A stretch of 64,000 nt of DNA from Prinia subflava (GCF_021018805.1 NW_026960612.1:372001-436000); one strand, 5' to 3'. Shown: positions 35,630 through 45,936, counted from the stretch's first letter. Notes: generated by a model not told the origin, from the sequence alone. Made by a program: numbers and translations.

Positions 35630-35944
35630 GGAAGTCTCAGGCTCCATTTTCTAGGGGACAAATACCATCAAGAGCCTGTGATAACCCTAAAAGTGGGTCC
35701 CCAACCAGAAGAATTGATGTTTGTAGCAGACACGGGAGCAGAACGAACGTGTGTGATAAATATTCCCAAAGGTTATAAAGTAAGTAAAGAGACTGTAAAG
35801 GTAGTGGGTGCCAAAGGAGAAGGTTTTTCTGCTCCAATCATCAAAAATCTATTAATAGAGGGAGAAACTAGATTCTGGGTAGGAGATGTTTTGCTGGTCC
35901 CGGGGGCAGGCAGTAATTTATTGGGACGAGACTTCCAAATATAA
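35630..35944 (+). CDS. pro: Retroviral aspartic protease
   Basis: In the gag frame after UAG. It reads ELMFVADTGAERTCVINIPK, with active-site triad DTG, and ends with the conserved LLGRDF near 35925. The protease acts as a dimer to cleave Gag and Gag-Pol. TAA at 35942-35944 stops the frame directly after LGRDFQI, where family members read on into reverse transcriptase, so this is a lesion between protease and RT. The protease domain itself looks complete. Confidence 0.88.
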   Translation, partial: GSLRLHFLGDKYHQEPVITLKVGPQPEELMFVADTGAERTCVINIPKGYKVSKETVKVVGAKGEGFSAPIIKNLLIEGETRFWVGDVLLVPGAGSNLLGRDFQI

Positions 35945-38900
35945 TTAGGAATAGGAGTTATACCAGAAAATGGGAAGATGACAGCTAAAATATTAAAATT
36001 AGAACAGGAGGATGAAAAGAAAATTAAGAAGGAGGTATGGGCTGCTGAAGGAAATAGGGGAGGATTGAATATTGATCCCATAAAAGTTACAATTGAGAGA
36101 GAAGATTGTCCCATACGGGTGCGTCAGTATCCTATCTCATTAGAAGGACGGGAAGGTTTGAAGCCGGTAATAGAAGGACTGATAAGGGATGGTACACTAG
36201 AACCCTGTATGTCTCCTCATAATACCCCCATTCTTCCAGTAAAAAAGTCTGATGGAAGTTACAGGCTGGTACAAGATTTAAGGGAGGTAAACAAGAGAAC
36301 TCGGACTAGATATCCAGTTGTACCAAACCCCTATACTCTCCTAAGTAAGGTCCCTCCCCAGCATCAGTGGTTTAGTGTGGTGGACCTTAAAGACGCCTTT
36401 TGGGCTTGCCCATTAGCTGAGGAGAGCCAAGATATCTTTGCTTTTGAATGGGAGGACCCACAAACTGGGAGAAAGCAGCAATTGAGATGGACGAAATTGC
36501 CGCAAGGGTTTACTGAATCTCCGAACTTATTTGGGCAAGCTTTAGAAACCATATTACAAACTTTCCCCACTCCTCCTGGGATACAAGTCATTCAATATGT
36601 AGATGATCTCTTGCTATCAGGAGAAGTTGAAGCTGAAGTCAGAGAGGCTACTATAAAGCTTTTAAATTTTCTTGGAGAAAAAGGATTGAGGGTATCAAAA
36701 GGGAAACTGCAATTTGTGGAACCAGAGGTAAAATATCTTGGACACTTAATAAGTAAGGGAAATCGGAGGCTAAGCCCCGAAAGAATTGTGGGAATATTAG
36801 CCCTTCCCTCTCCCTCTTCTAAAAAGGAGATCAGAAAACTACTTGGGTTATTGGGATATTGTAGATTATGGATTGAAGGATACACACAGGCTGTAAAATT
36901 TTTATATAAAAAATTGACGGAGGGAGATGATATAAGATGGAACAAGGAAGATGAGGATAAATTAGGAAAACTGAAGTCAAAACTGGCCTCGATACCAGCT
37001 TTAAGCTTACCTTCACTAGCGAAACCCTTCTATCTGTATGTAAATACAGAAAAGGGGGTGGCTTATGGAGTTTTAGCTCAGGAGTGGGGAAGAGTAAAGA
37101 AACCAGTGGCTTATCTATCAAAAATGTTGGATCCAGTAAGCCACGGCTGGCCCGTATGTATCCAAGCTATAGCAGCTACTGCAATCCTAGTTGAAGAAAG
37201 TCGTAAACTGACTTTTGGAGGTAAACTAATTGTGTGCACGCCTCATGCAGTTCGAAATGTGTTAAACCAAAAGGCTGAAAAATGGTTGACAGACTCTCGG
37301 ATGCTAAAATATGAAGCGATCTTGATAGACAGTGATGATTTGACATTAGAAGTAAATAAAAGCCTGAACCCAGCTCAATTTTTATATGGGGAACCAACAG
37401 ATAACTTAATACATGATTGTCTAGAAATTATCCAATACCAGACAAAGATTCGAGAAGACCTTGAGGACCAGGCCCTTCTAGAAGGAGAAATAATTTATGT
37501 GGATGGATCCTCCAGATGCCTACAAGGGAAAAGAATGTCAGGATATGCAGTAATTGATGGGAAGAACATGCAAACTATTGAAAAAGGGAAATTACCTTCA
37601 AACTGGTCAGCTCAAACCTGTGAATTATATGCTCTAAAAAGGGCACTGGAACACTTAGCACGTAAAAGGGGTACAATTTACACTGACAGCATGTATTGCT
37701 TTGGAGTGGTACATACCTTTGGAAAAATTTGGGAAGAAAGAGGTTTGCTGAATTCAAGAGGAAAAGGATTAGTACATGAGGGGCTCATTTTAGAAGTCCT
37801 AGAAGCCTTAAAATTACCTGAAGAGATAGCTGTAGTACATATTAGAGGTCACCAAAAGGGAGTAACTCCAGAAGTAAGGGGAAATAATTTGGCAGATCAG
37901 GAAGCAAGGGATGCAGCAGAGAATGGAGTGGAAAAAGTAATGTTGGTATTAACTACCAATGAGGAGATGTTGGAAATTCCAAAATTTAGTGAAACAGAAG
38001 AAAAAGAATTGAAAGAGATAGGCAGTGAACAAGATGAATCAGGGAAGTGGAGACTTCCGGATGGAAGGCAAATACTCAATAAAATACTCACTAGAAGAAT
38101 ATTAGAAGACATGCATCAGAAAACTCATTGGGGCACTCAAGCTTTGTGTGATCATTTCTTAAGAAACTATGGGTGCATTGGGATTTATGGGGTAGCAAAG
38201 AAAATCACTGAAAGATGCATAACTTGTCAAAGGGTAAACAAGAAGGTAATGAGGAAAACCACATGGGGAGGTCGGGAATTAGCCTTAAGGCCATTTCAAA
38301 GTATTCAAGTAGATTTTACAGAACTCCCTCAAGTTCAAAGATGGAAATATCTATTAGTAATAACAGACCATCTAACTCATTGGGTGGAGGCAGTTCCCAC
38401 TACCAAAGCTACTGCTAACGTGGTAAGTAAAACCCTTTTGGAACAAATTATTCCAAGATATGGAATGATTAATAGAATAGATTCAGACAGAGGAACACAT
38501 TTTACGTCAAAAGTGTTACAACAATTAATTCAAGCTTTGGGGATAAAGTGGGAACTACACACCCCATGGCACCCACAAAGTTCAGGCCGAGTAGAGAGGA
38601 TGAACCAAACTTTAAAAAGAACTTTAACCAAATTAATAGTTGAAACCCGAATGTCATGGGTACAATGCTTGCCTTTAGCATTACTGAGAATTCAAACACA
38701 ACCCAGATCAGATCTGGGAGTGTCACCATATGAAATGATGTTTGGGTTACCTTTTCTGACCACCAAACATGAAAATGCTACTTATGAAGTAGGGGAAAGG
38801 AGTGTTAAGGGATATATTAACACAATTGCAAAAACTCTTGAGAATTTAAGACTAAAAGGAATAATCCCTCAAACCACCCCTTTAGACTTTAAAATCCATA

Positions 38901-39127
38901 ATATTCATCCAGGGGAGTGGGTATTAGTAAAGACATGGAAAGAACAATCTTTAACCCCACAATGGGAAGGTCCTTTTCAGGTATTGCTGACGACCGAGAC
39001 GGCAATCCGAACCAGAGAATGAGGGTGGATTCACGCCAACAGAATCAAAGGACCTGTGGAAAAGCCAAAGGAGTGGACGATATCCTCGGAGCCGGGTGAT
39101 ACGAAATTAACTTTTAAGCGAAAATGA
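35945..39127 (+). CDS. pol: Pol: reverse transcriptase, RNase H, integrase (two stops)
   Basis: It continues in the gag/pro frame after TAA 35942-35944. RT has the LPQGFTESPNLFGQAL block and catalytic YVDD at 36596-36607. RNase H has an Asp/Glu/Asp set (VDGSSRCLQGK, AQTCELYALKRAL, YTDSMYCFG). Integrase has the HHCC zinc region (DMHQKTHWG ... CITC), the DDE set (VDFTELP, IDSDRGTHF, SSGRVERMNQ) and a C-terminal GPF/Y-type motif (WEGPFQVLLTT). TGA at 39020-39022 cuts the last 35 codons; the original terminator is TGA 39125-39127. Everything between 35945 and 39019 is open. Function is lost or reduced unless the stops are bypassed. Confidence 0.93.
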
Positions 39128-39133
39128 GTAATA

Positions 39134-39694
39134 ATGAACTGGGAGGATCCGAATGATCCAAGAAACATACGCAGGGTTGAACCTGATTGGGGAGTTAAAC
39201 CGAACTTGCATCAGTGGTTTCAAATACCGCCCGGACAAACTTTGAGACACCTCCGGTACCCTCCCTGGGGAGGAGTACTGCCGCCACAAACAGGAGGATC
39301 GGGACTGTTTCGGACAGAAAACCCCTGTGTTTTGGCCTTAGCCTGTGATTTATATAAGGAGGGGGGTGAATTACAACCTTATTCATTGCCATGCCAAATA
39401 CCCTGTTTGATTCACCCGAATGCTAGACATGCTAGTTGGTTTAAATGTAAGTGTTTGAGCTGTGGAAAAAATTGGTACTGTAGTTCACACAAACGACGTT
39501 CTCGTTGCATAAAGTGTAGATTGTCACCTGAGCCCCCTATCCAAACAGAACTTGAAGCAACTGAAATAATAACTTGGTTGTGTGGATGGGAATTATTAGT
39601 GCCTGTTGAACGGGAGATAGCTGAGGAAAAGTGGGAGACCACTGTTAAGGAGTGTCAGAAACGATTTGCCTGGAAATTAGCTAAAAGAAAGTGA
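39134..39694 (+). CDS. Unknown Cys-rich accessory ORF between pol and env
   Basis: This is a 186-codon ORF, ATG 39134 to TGA 39692-39694. It starts 6 nt after the pol terminator, in the pol frame, and overlaps the open frame of env. I recognise no family. Residues 1-64 are Trp/Pro-rich and acidic, then basic. Residues 65-128 hold ten Cys, with C87-x3-C91, C105-x-C107-x2-C110, C116-x2-H119 and C125-x2-C128, a pattern suggesting one or two zinc sites. A basic patch lies at 120-124 (KRRSR), and the C-terminus is helical, charged and ends KRK. There is no signal peptide or membrane segment. The position matches that of accessory genes in complex retroviruses. A short ATG frame (39124-39156) precedes it, and a possible splice acceptor (ttaacttttaag) ends at 39119. 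It could instead be captured host sequence. Confidence 0.75.
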   Translation: MNWEDPNDPRNIRRVEPDWGVKPNLHQWFQIPPGQTLRHLRYPPWGGVLPPQTGGSGLFRTENPCVLALACDLYKEGGELQPYSLPCQIPCLIHPNARHASWFKCKCLSCGKNWYCSSHKRRSRCIKCRLSPEPPIQTELEATEIITWLCGWELLVPVEREIAEEKWETTVKECQKRFAWKLAKRK

Positions 39695-39783
39695 CAATAG
39701 CCGAGAGGGCAAGACCAGATTGGCCCCTATATTCGCCACCAAGAAGATCACATACACCTGCTGTGGGCTGCAACCCCATAGGC

Positions 39784-41598
39784 ATGGGAGGTGGGAGTAT
39801 AAGCCATACTGGACCTCTGCTGGTTCTGTCACTCATTTTCTGGCTCTTCCCATTTGGAGAATTGACCAGGCCATGCTACAGGTGTCACCGAACACTGTAT
39901 ATGCAAAGACACCGAGGCTCCTTCTTTATTTCTCACACTCATGTCAACAGTCACTGTTATCACCTTTCCACATTAGGACACTGCAAGCACAATGGAAAAA
40001 ATTACTGGGTTGCAGAAAATTTAGGGGGACGTGAATGCCCAGAAGGAGAGAAATGGATGTGTTTCACATACATTACTGGGAATAAAGCAAAGGATTTGGT
40101 AAAAGAACAATTGATAGACAAAAAAATTAGGCCAACACCACCACCTAAACCTGTACCAATCTCACTTGATGGTTTGTATAAGAAATTGGAACAACAATTA
40201 GAGAAAGAAATAGATATTTCTCAGGTGGGTAAAAATCTGTTTGTAGAACTGGGAGAAAGAATAAGCAAGGAACTTAACGTAACCAATTGTTGGGTCTGTG
40301 GAGGGGCTTTGATGTCAGAAGAATGGCCGTGGAAAGGCAGCAGCTTAGGCCCAATTGAGCTTCTTAAGTGGAACCAAACAAGTATAAGGGGAGAAAATCG
40401 GCCAGGGGGATGGATTTTAAGTTCAGTAGTCATAGGGGAAGAATGTCTTTGGCATAAAGGGAAAAAGTTCACCCATGAAGTAGGAAAAACTCCCTGTAAA
40501 AGATATAAGGTTAGTAATGGAACCTCTGTATGGTGGATCCCAGAAGAACCTACTATGTATTGGATCCAGAAAAAAGAAAAAGGAAATTGTAAATATAATA
40601 ATAAAATCAGGCTTTTTCAATGTAATGATACAGGAAAAAATCCCTATGTTGGCATCCCAGAGATTTCTAAATTTTGGGAAAATATGGATGAGCAAAAATT
40701 GGGTTACTGGAAAGCTCCAGACGGTTTGTTCTGGATATGTGGGAAAAGGGCATATCCAGAACTTCCCCCCAAGTGGAAAGGGAGCTGTACTCTGGGTGTC
40801 ATACAACCAGGATTTTTTCTTTTGCCCGGACCTGAAGGGGACCACTTAGGGATACCAGTTTATGAGAATCTAAAAAGAAGCAAGAGAGATGTAATTGGAG
40901 GATTCCAAAAATGGGGAGATGATGAGTGGCCCCCTGAACGCATACTGGCAACATATGGACCAGCCACCTGGGCACAAGATGGGAGTTGGGGATATCGAAC
41001 TCCCATTTATATGTTAAATCGTATCATAAGGCTTCAGGCGGTTGTAGAGATAATAACAAACAAAACTGGTCGGGCAATAGAACTAATATCCAGACAACAA
41101 ACTCAAATCAGAGCAGCTGTGTATCAAAATAGATTAGCCCTGGATTACCTGTTAGCTGAAGAAGGGGGCGTTTGTGGAAAATTCAATACATCGGATTGTT
41201 GTTTAAAAATAGATGACAATGGAGATGCTGTCCTGGATATAGTCAATGATATTAGAAAAATCGCCCATGTACCAGTTCAGAAGTGGGAATCCATGTTAAG
41301 TACCAGCTGGTGGGATAATGTACTAGGAATAGAATGGTGGAAGAAACTAGGTTTTTTCCTCTTATGTGCTACAGCTGGTTTAATATTCCTCCCTTGTTTG
41401 ATCCCTTGTTTCATTCGACTTATCACTAGTGTAGTTCAAGGAATGCAATTAGTGACCATGGATCAAAGGATGGATACAACAAAAACGGTGCAAAGGATTA
41501 TGGTATTAAAGAAACAAGATAGAGTAGAAGATCCCCTCCAGGAAGCTAGACTGATTTATGAAAAAAATGAATGTAGAATAGATGCAGGAAAGCAGTAA
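39784..41598 (+). CDS. env: Envelope glycoprotein, open, 604 codons
   Basis: The first ATG in frame is 39784, although the frame is open from 39691. A signal peptide follows (LLVLSLIFWLF). The surface subunit carries a CWVC (CxxC) motif at 40289-40300, typical of gamma-type Env with isomerisable SU-TM disulfide. A furin-type site RSKR is at residues 365-368 (40876-40887). The transmembrane subunit starts DVIGGFQKWGDDEW, without the usual long hydrophobic fusion peptide. It has heptad-repeat helices, QNRLALDYLLAEEGGVC and a C-x7-CC motif (C at residue 464). A Trp-rich membrane-proximal part (WWDNVLGIEWWKKL), one membrane span (FFLLCATAGLIFL) and a cytoplasmic tail follow. No stop or frameshift is seen. 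It would mediate receptor binding and fusion. Confidence 0.92.
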   Translation: MGGGSISHTGPLLVLSLIFWLFPFGELTRPCYRCHRTLYMQRHRGSFFISHTHVNSHCYHLSTLGHCKHNGKNYWVAENLGGRECPEGEKWMCFTYITGNKAKDLVKEQLIDKKIRPTPPPKPVPISLDGLYKKLEQQLEKEIDISQVGKNLFVELGERISKELNVTNCWVCGGALMSEEWPWKGSSLGPIELLKWNQTSIRGENRPGGWILSSVVIGEECLWHKGKKFTHEVGKTPCKRYKVSNGTSVWWIPEEPTMYWIQKKEKGNCKYNNKIRLFQCNDTGKNPYVGIPEISKFWENMDEQKLGYWKAPDGLFWICGKRAYPELPPKWKGSCTLGVIQPGFFLLPGPEGDHLGIPVYENLKRSKRDVIGGFQKWGDDEWPPERILATYGPATWAQDGSWGYRTPIYMLNRIIRLQAVVEIITNKTGRAIELISRQQTQIRAAVYQNRLALDYLLAEEGGVCGKFNTSDCCLKIDDNGDAVLDIVNDIRKIAHVPVQKWESMLSTSWWDNVLGIEWWKKLGFFLLCATAGLIFLPCLIPCFIRLITSVVQGMQLVTMDQRMDTTKTVQRIMVLKKQDRVEDPLQEARLIYEKNECRIDAGKQ

Positions 41599-41630
41599 AT
41601 ACTGCTCGAGCCAAAATTATTATAAAAAGC

Positions 41631-41642
41631 AAGAGGAGGGAT
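41631..41642 (+). promoter_or_regulatory. Polypurine tract
   Basis: AAGAGGAGGGAT directly before the 3' LTR, the plus-strand primer for reverse transcription. Confidence 0.85.
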
Positions 41643-42328
41643 TGTGAAAAAGGCTTGTTGTGTGTGTGTAGCTCTACGCAGATATTTACTATATGCAATA
41701 TGCTAGGTAGAAAAGTTATGCTATATTAACATTTGAATAATATAGTAAATGTAGTTTTTAACATTAAGTTTTAGTAATAAAAGAATTGTGTGTAAGATAT
41801 TCTCTTTAGCTCAAGAAAAGAAAAAAAAAAGGGAGAGGCCCGGAGGTGTTTCTCAATAGAGATAACAGTTACAACAAGAAGAAGAGAACCCCCCCTTAGA
41901 ATTTTCAGAAGAAAAGATGCATATCTCCCTGAATCCACAGGAGCCACCTGGTCAAGACAGACTGAATCCACACAAACCACCTGGTCAAGCCCAACTCCTG
42001 GACGCCAAGGATTAGAAGGGGGACTCTGGGCAAACGGGTCTGTCTTAAGATAAAGATTGCATAATTTTGAAATTTTTGTCTTCAAAAAGGGGACATTCCT
42101 CCCGAAGAGGGCCCTTCTCTTTCCTAGCCTTTGTCTGGGAGGGAGGGGGGACGACAGTCCGGACTGCCTTTTTTTTTTTTTTTCTTTGCTCTTAGTGTCT
42201 CATTATTTGTCCTGTCTCTGAAAACTTTTTTGAACTTTTATTATTGTATTATTTTTTTTTGTAACCAATTTTTATTCTTTATTAAATTTTCATAAATTTC
42301 AAAAAGCGAGTGATTGGCATTTATCACA
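41643..42328 (+). repeat. 3' LTR (686 bp)
   Basis: Identical to the 5' LTR over 686 bp except for one base (A instead of G after the TGTGTGTGT run, at about 41670). Followed by CTAT. Confidence 0.95.
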
Positions 42329-42332
42329 CTAT

Positions 42333-42733
42333 CAAGCAATATCATCTATATCTCGATTATTCATCAACCATAAGGATCTATAGAAATTGGACATTAACAT
42401 ATGAACTGAGAAAAGAACTCTTTTCAGCCTGGTCGGGGAAACTCCTGAATTTGTATAGCTAGTCGGGAAACAAAGGGAAATATGAGGAAATATTGCCGAG
42501 GACAGAATAAAGTGTATAAAAACCAAGCCCCGAACCGGGCAAATTTGTGAACCGTTGGGGGAGATAGCAGACTGCCAGGTTCTGTATCTCACAGTTCACC
42601 CTTGGCATTTTCCCGGGAAAAAGACTGTCAAGTGTCTCCGCTGTTGGTGGGTTTATCGAAATTCTGTAATTCGATCTTTATTAATAAATCAAATTATTAT
42701 TTTAGTTGGAATATCGTATTGGCATTTATAACA
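42333..42733 (+). mobile_element. Old solo LTR, right part
   Basis: The continuation of 31176-31443. It contains AATAAAGTGTATAAAAACC at about 42507-42525 and a second AATAAA near 42683, and ends TGGCATTTATAACA, followed by the duplication AGAAT (42734-42738). Its ends resemble those of the provirus inside it (TGGCATTTATCACA), so it is a distant relative. It lies about 150 bp downstream of the INTS12 stop codon, antisense to that gene. Confidence 0.82.
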
Positions 42734-42884
42734 AGAATTATTAAAGTTTGACCTTCTCTATAACATAGGGTTTGGGCTTCCGATTTAACCTCTTTCAGTC
42801 CAGTACCTGGGGGATTTTCTTTAAGAAAAACACCATTGCCGCTGTCTCACGGGATGCAACCGACAACATCAGCAAGCAGCCAGA
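42734..42884 (-). other. INTS12: Residual INTS12 3'UTR
   Basis: Only 151 bp separate the INTS12 stop from the old LTR. I see no AATAAA on the minus strand here; the first one downstream is inside the LTR (42682-42677). Confidence 0.6.
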
Positions 42885-43466
42885 CTACTTCTTGAGTTTC
42901 TTTTGAGCAGCTTTCTTCTTGACCATTTGTAGCCTTTTCATGGCGCTGAGCTGGGATTCCTGTGAGGTGGGGCCCTTCACGGATGCTGGCTGGTTGCTGG
43001 TGTCAGCCACGGCTTTGCCGTCGCCGCCCGCACTGCTCCCCACAGAGCCACCGCTGCCGTTGCTGCCGCCGGCCTGGCTGCTGGTGCTGGGGGCGGCGCT
43101 GCTGGGGCTGGGCAGCCCGGCCTTGCTCAAGTTGTCGCTGCTCACCGAGTGGCTCAGTGTCGTCTTCCCCAGGGTCGGCGGCGGGGGAGGCTTCAGCTGA
43201 ACGGGGTTTGTGCTGTTGTTGGCAGAAGCTATTTTGGCCCCCAGTCCTGTTTTTGAAGTTGCCAGGCCTGATAAACCCACGGGTTTCTGGTTATTTGAAG
43301 AACCTGCAGGTTTCCCGCCGGCACTCTGTACTGTCGATACCAGTTTGGCAGTTGATGGGTTGGCAGAGGAGGTTTTGGCTGCAAATGCAACCCATCCTGT
43401 AAGGCCACTCGTTGCTGAAGAGGAAACACTTGCACTGGCAGAGTTCCCCGAAAGTGCTGCTAAGGT
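42885..43466 (-). CDS. INTS12: INTS12 last coding exon: Ser-rich C-terminus
   Basis: On the minus strand, acceptor ttatttattttag precedes 43466, and the exon is 582 nt (194 codons, phase 0), ending TAG 42887-42885. It encodes the Ser/Thr/Pro/Gly-rich tail of Integrator subunit 12, including [40 protein letters not shown], and the conserved end [24 protein letters not shown]12 is a nuclear PHD-finger subunit of the Integrator complex, which cleaves nascent RNAs at snRNA and other genes. The frame is intact. The GC-rich CpG-containing middle gives shadow frames on the other strand. Confidence 0.97.
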   Translation of the reverse strand, partial: TLAALSGNSASASVSSSATSGLTGWVAFAAKTSSANPSTAKLVSTVQSAGGKPAGSSNNQKPVGLSGLATSKTGLGAKIASANNSTNPVQLKPPPPPTLGKTTLSHSVSSDNLSKAGLPSPSSAAPSTSSQAGGSNGSGGSVGSSAGGDGKAVADTSNQPASVKGPTSQESQLSAMKRLQMVKKKAAQKKLKK

Positions 43467-44364
43467 CTAAAATAAATAAGCATTCTTATTATAGCAGCAT
43501 CTATTTGTGTAACACACCCCAGCAGGAACACACTGAGCCTCTGATTCAGTTCATTTGCCAGGAACACCCAGTGGACAATATTTCATCACTGGTCACCACA
43601 GTTGAAAAGTACTAACATTAACAGGAAAGGATGCCAGGTGCAGCCAACTTTTAATCTCCCAGGCACACAGAACAAATAATACCTTTTGTCCCCTTTCTTC
43701 TGTACATTTAGCAGACTACCACACAGCACTGTGATCCCTCCATAAACAATAAAAACCCAAATTTGTGAACTATATAAAAGGTGGTGGCTTGCCTTCTTTT
43801 TTGTTTACTGTTGTTCCCAGGTGTCACTTTTTAACAAGCTGACAGATGCTCAGACAAAAATCAGACACTGAGCAATTAGGTATTACATTTATTACAGTCT
43901 TAATGTCAAAGTAGCAGTATCTAAACTGTTTCCTTTGTTCTTGGTTCTTAGCAGCTTGTACCACAGATAGAATTAAAAAAAAAAAAAAAGTACTATCCTA
44001 TAGTCTCTTCCCATTCAGGTACTGCAAAAGACAAACTTTCTGCACACATGGGTTCCCTTTGGCTGTGGAGTACTGTGCTATCCACACTGAGTTCCCACAC
44101 CTTAAACCCTAGAATCCCCAGGCTACAGGTGAGGATATGTTGATTTAAATAAGAGTTACACCAAATGGCAGAGTGAAAAGAAAAACTAAACCTCTCTATT
44201 CAAGTAATACTCCTTTTATAGTATACCCAGACAGCTTCTAAACAGTAAAGCTGATGGAAGAAATCAGGCCCCGGTTCTTACAACCTGTTCAGGCAGATAA
44301 AAAACTCTGCTGAAGTGAAAAAAGTAATTCACAAGTATAAGTGCTACAGCAATACCCATCCTGG
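43467..44364. other. INTS12 intron, nothing recognised
   Basis: Ordinary intron sequence with a 13-A run at about 43977. No other feature. Confidence 0.5.
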
Positions 44365-44970
44365 TGTTATGAACAAGTTTATAAGTGGATCAATTGTTAC
44401 CATGTTCAGTTAATTGTTCATTGTTCCCATGTCAAATGTTGATCACCAAGATGAATGCATAGACTCTGTTAATCACCCATATTGTTAATTACCCTAACCA
44501 ACAGTCCCTTACCTGTATCCTTTTTCCATCGGGTATAGCCTCTGCTCCCCAAAATGGCACACAATATGCAAATGAAAGGACACTGAGACACTGGGTACTA
44601 CTCAGAGATAAAGAACCCTTAAGACAATGAGCCAGTGCAAAATCCAAGACTAGAAACAGTACCCCTAGACTGGCGTAGCAGTGGAGAAGATAAAACCACC
44701 AAGCAAAGCATCTCCACTATGTCACCATGACCTAAACAGCTTTTCATCTGCAGGACCCTACCCTCCCCCGACAAAGAGCTCAACAGGACTTCCCAGGTAC
44801 GCCTGTGAGGACGGAAGCCCCAGCTCTGCTGTGTAGCAAAGCTGCCCACCTCCTCTTCCATGTCGCCAAAGGGAGCAGCAGTGGTGTGTGCGACCCCGTG
44901 GGCCCCCACCCAGACCTGATTTTTTAATAAAGGCATTAAAAAGGAGCAGATCTCCTTGTCATTTTATTTG
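44365..44970 (+). repeat. Probable solo LTR (ends approximate)
   Basis: It starts TGTTATGAAC. A CpG-bearing body is followed by TTTAATAAAGGCATTAAAA (AATAAA at 44926-44931) and a short U5-like end near CTCCTTGTCA. AATAAAGGCATTA is shared with the probable LTR at 10983-11630. No target duplication was found. It is antisense to INTS12. Confidence 0.5.
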
Positions 44971-45178
44971 AATAGTATCCATGATGGTTTGCATGCAGGC
45001 AGAGTAACGGCAAACAACTTTGAGAACATGAATAATTGCTTTGATTTTGAGTCAAAGTTGTGTTTTCCTAAGAAAGGGTAATGCTTTATTAGACTACTCT
45101 GTTATTTATTACACTGCTTCTGGTTTACCACCTTTAAAAAATTTGACCTTTTGAAAATATTTTAACTAGGAAAAACAG

Positions 45179-45931
45179 TGTCTTTGGTTGAAAAATGTAA
45201 CCAAAAATGTGTATTCTGTTTTGATCTGTTGAAACCAGTTGGGAGATATTGTTCTTTATCTCTTGTAACTCTAGGGGGCAGAAGAGGGCAGATGCCTTCT
45301 GTTAATGGGACAACTGATAACACCAGATAAGGCAGTGCCTTCTTATCTCTTCCTCCACCCATCCTCCTCCGAAGGACATCACCTGTGAATGGGCCATTTA
45401 AGGCCTCTCACATGACTGATAAGGTTACTTCATTCCATTGTGAGATGCTCCACTCAGTGGGAGGAGCCAAAGCCTTTCCACTAGCATAAAACCTGCAATC
45501 CCAAACACCAATATAGCCGGTTTTCCACTGAATTCTCAGAGGAAGACTGGACCCATCTCGCCAGCACTGGACCCTTTTTTCTACAGGATCATCTTTACTT
45601 CACAGAACAACATCTGTCACTCCAGGACTTAGTTCAGACTGCTTCCAACACCCTGACAACAGGGTGTCAGGTCATATCCCTGACTCTGTCAGGGTTTTCT
45701 AGGACCTTTGTTTTTTTGCTTGTTTGGGGTTTTTTTTTTGGTACTACTGCATTTGTATATATTTTTTTTATATTCCTAGTAAAGAAATTGCTATTCCTAT
45801 TCCCATATTTTTGTCTGAAAGCTCCTAATTGCAAAATTGTAATAATTTGGAGGGAGGGGGCTTTTACATTCTCAATTCCAAGGGAAACTCCAGTTTTCCC
45901 TGACAGATACCTGTCTTTCCAAACCAAGTCA
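45179..45931 (+). repeat. 5' LTR of ERV-L
   Basis: TGTCTTTGG...CCAAGTCA; 753 bp. Homologous to 51113-51864 and to the copy at 9977. Confidence 0.9.
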
Positions 45932-45936
45932 TAATT

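Larger units (their letters stand above)
31444..42328 (+). mobile_element. Young, nearly intact class I (gammaretrovirus-like) provirus
   Basis: A 10.9-kb provirus is flanked by a 4-bp duplication CTAT (31440-31443 and 42329-42332), the size typical of gammaretroviral integrase. Order: LTR, tRNA-iMet primer site, 1-kb leader, gag, pro, pol, a 186-codon Cys-rich ORF, env, polypurine tract, LTR. The LTRs are both 686 bp and differ at one position (G to A at the base after the TGTGTGTGT run). Gag has one zinc knuckle, and gag and pol share a frame with an intervening UAG, both gammaretroviral traits. Lesions seen: stops at 35942 and 39020 in pol. It is integrated inside an older LTR between ARHGEF38 and INTS12. 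Confidence 0.95.

Noticed and set aside
39691..39783. Env start at 39691
   Set aside because: That codon is GTG; the first in-frame ATG is 39784 and is followed by a good signal peptide.
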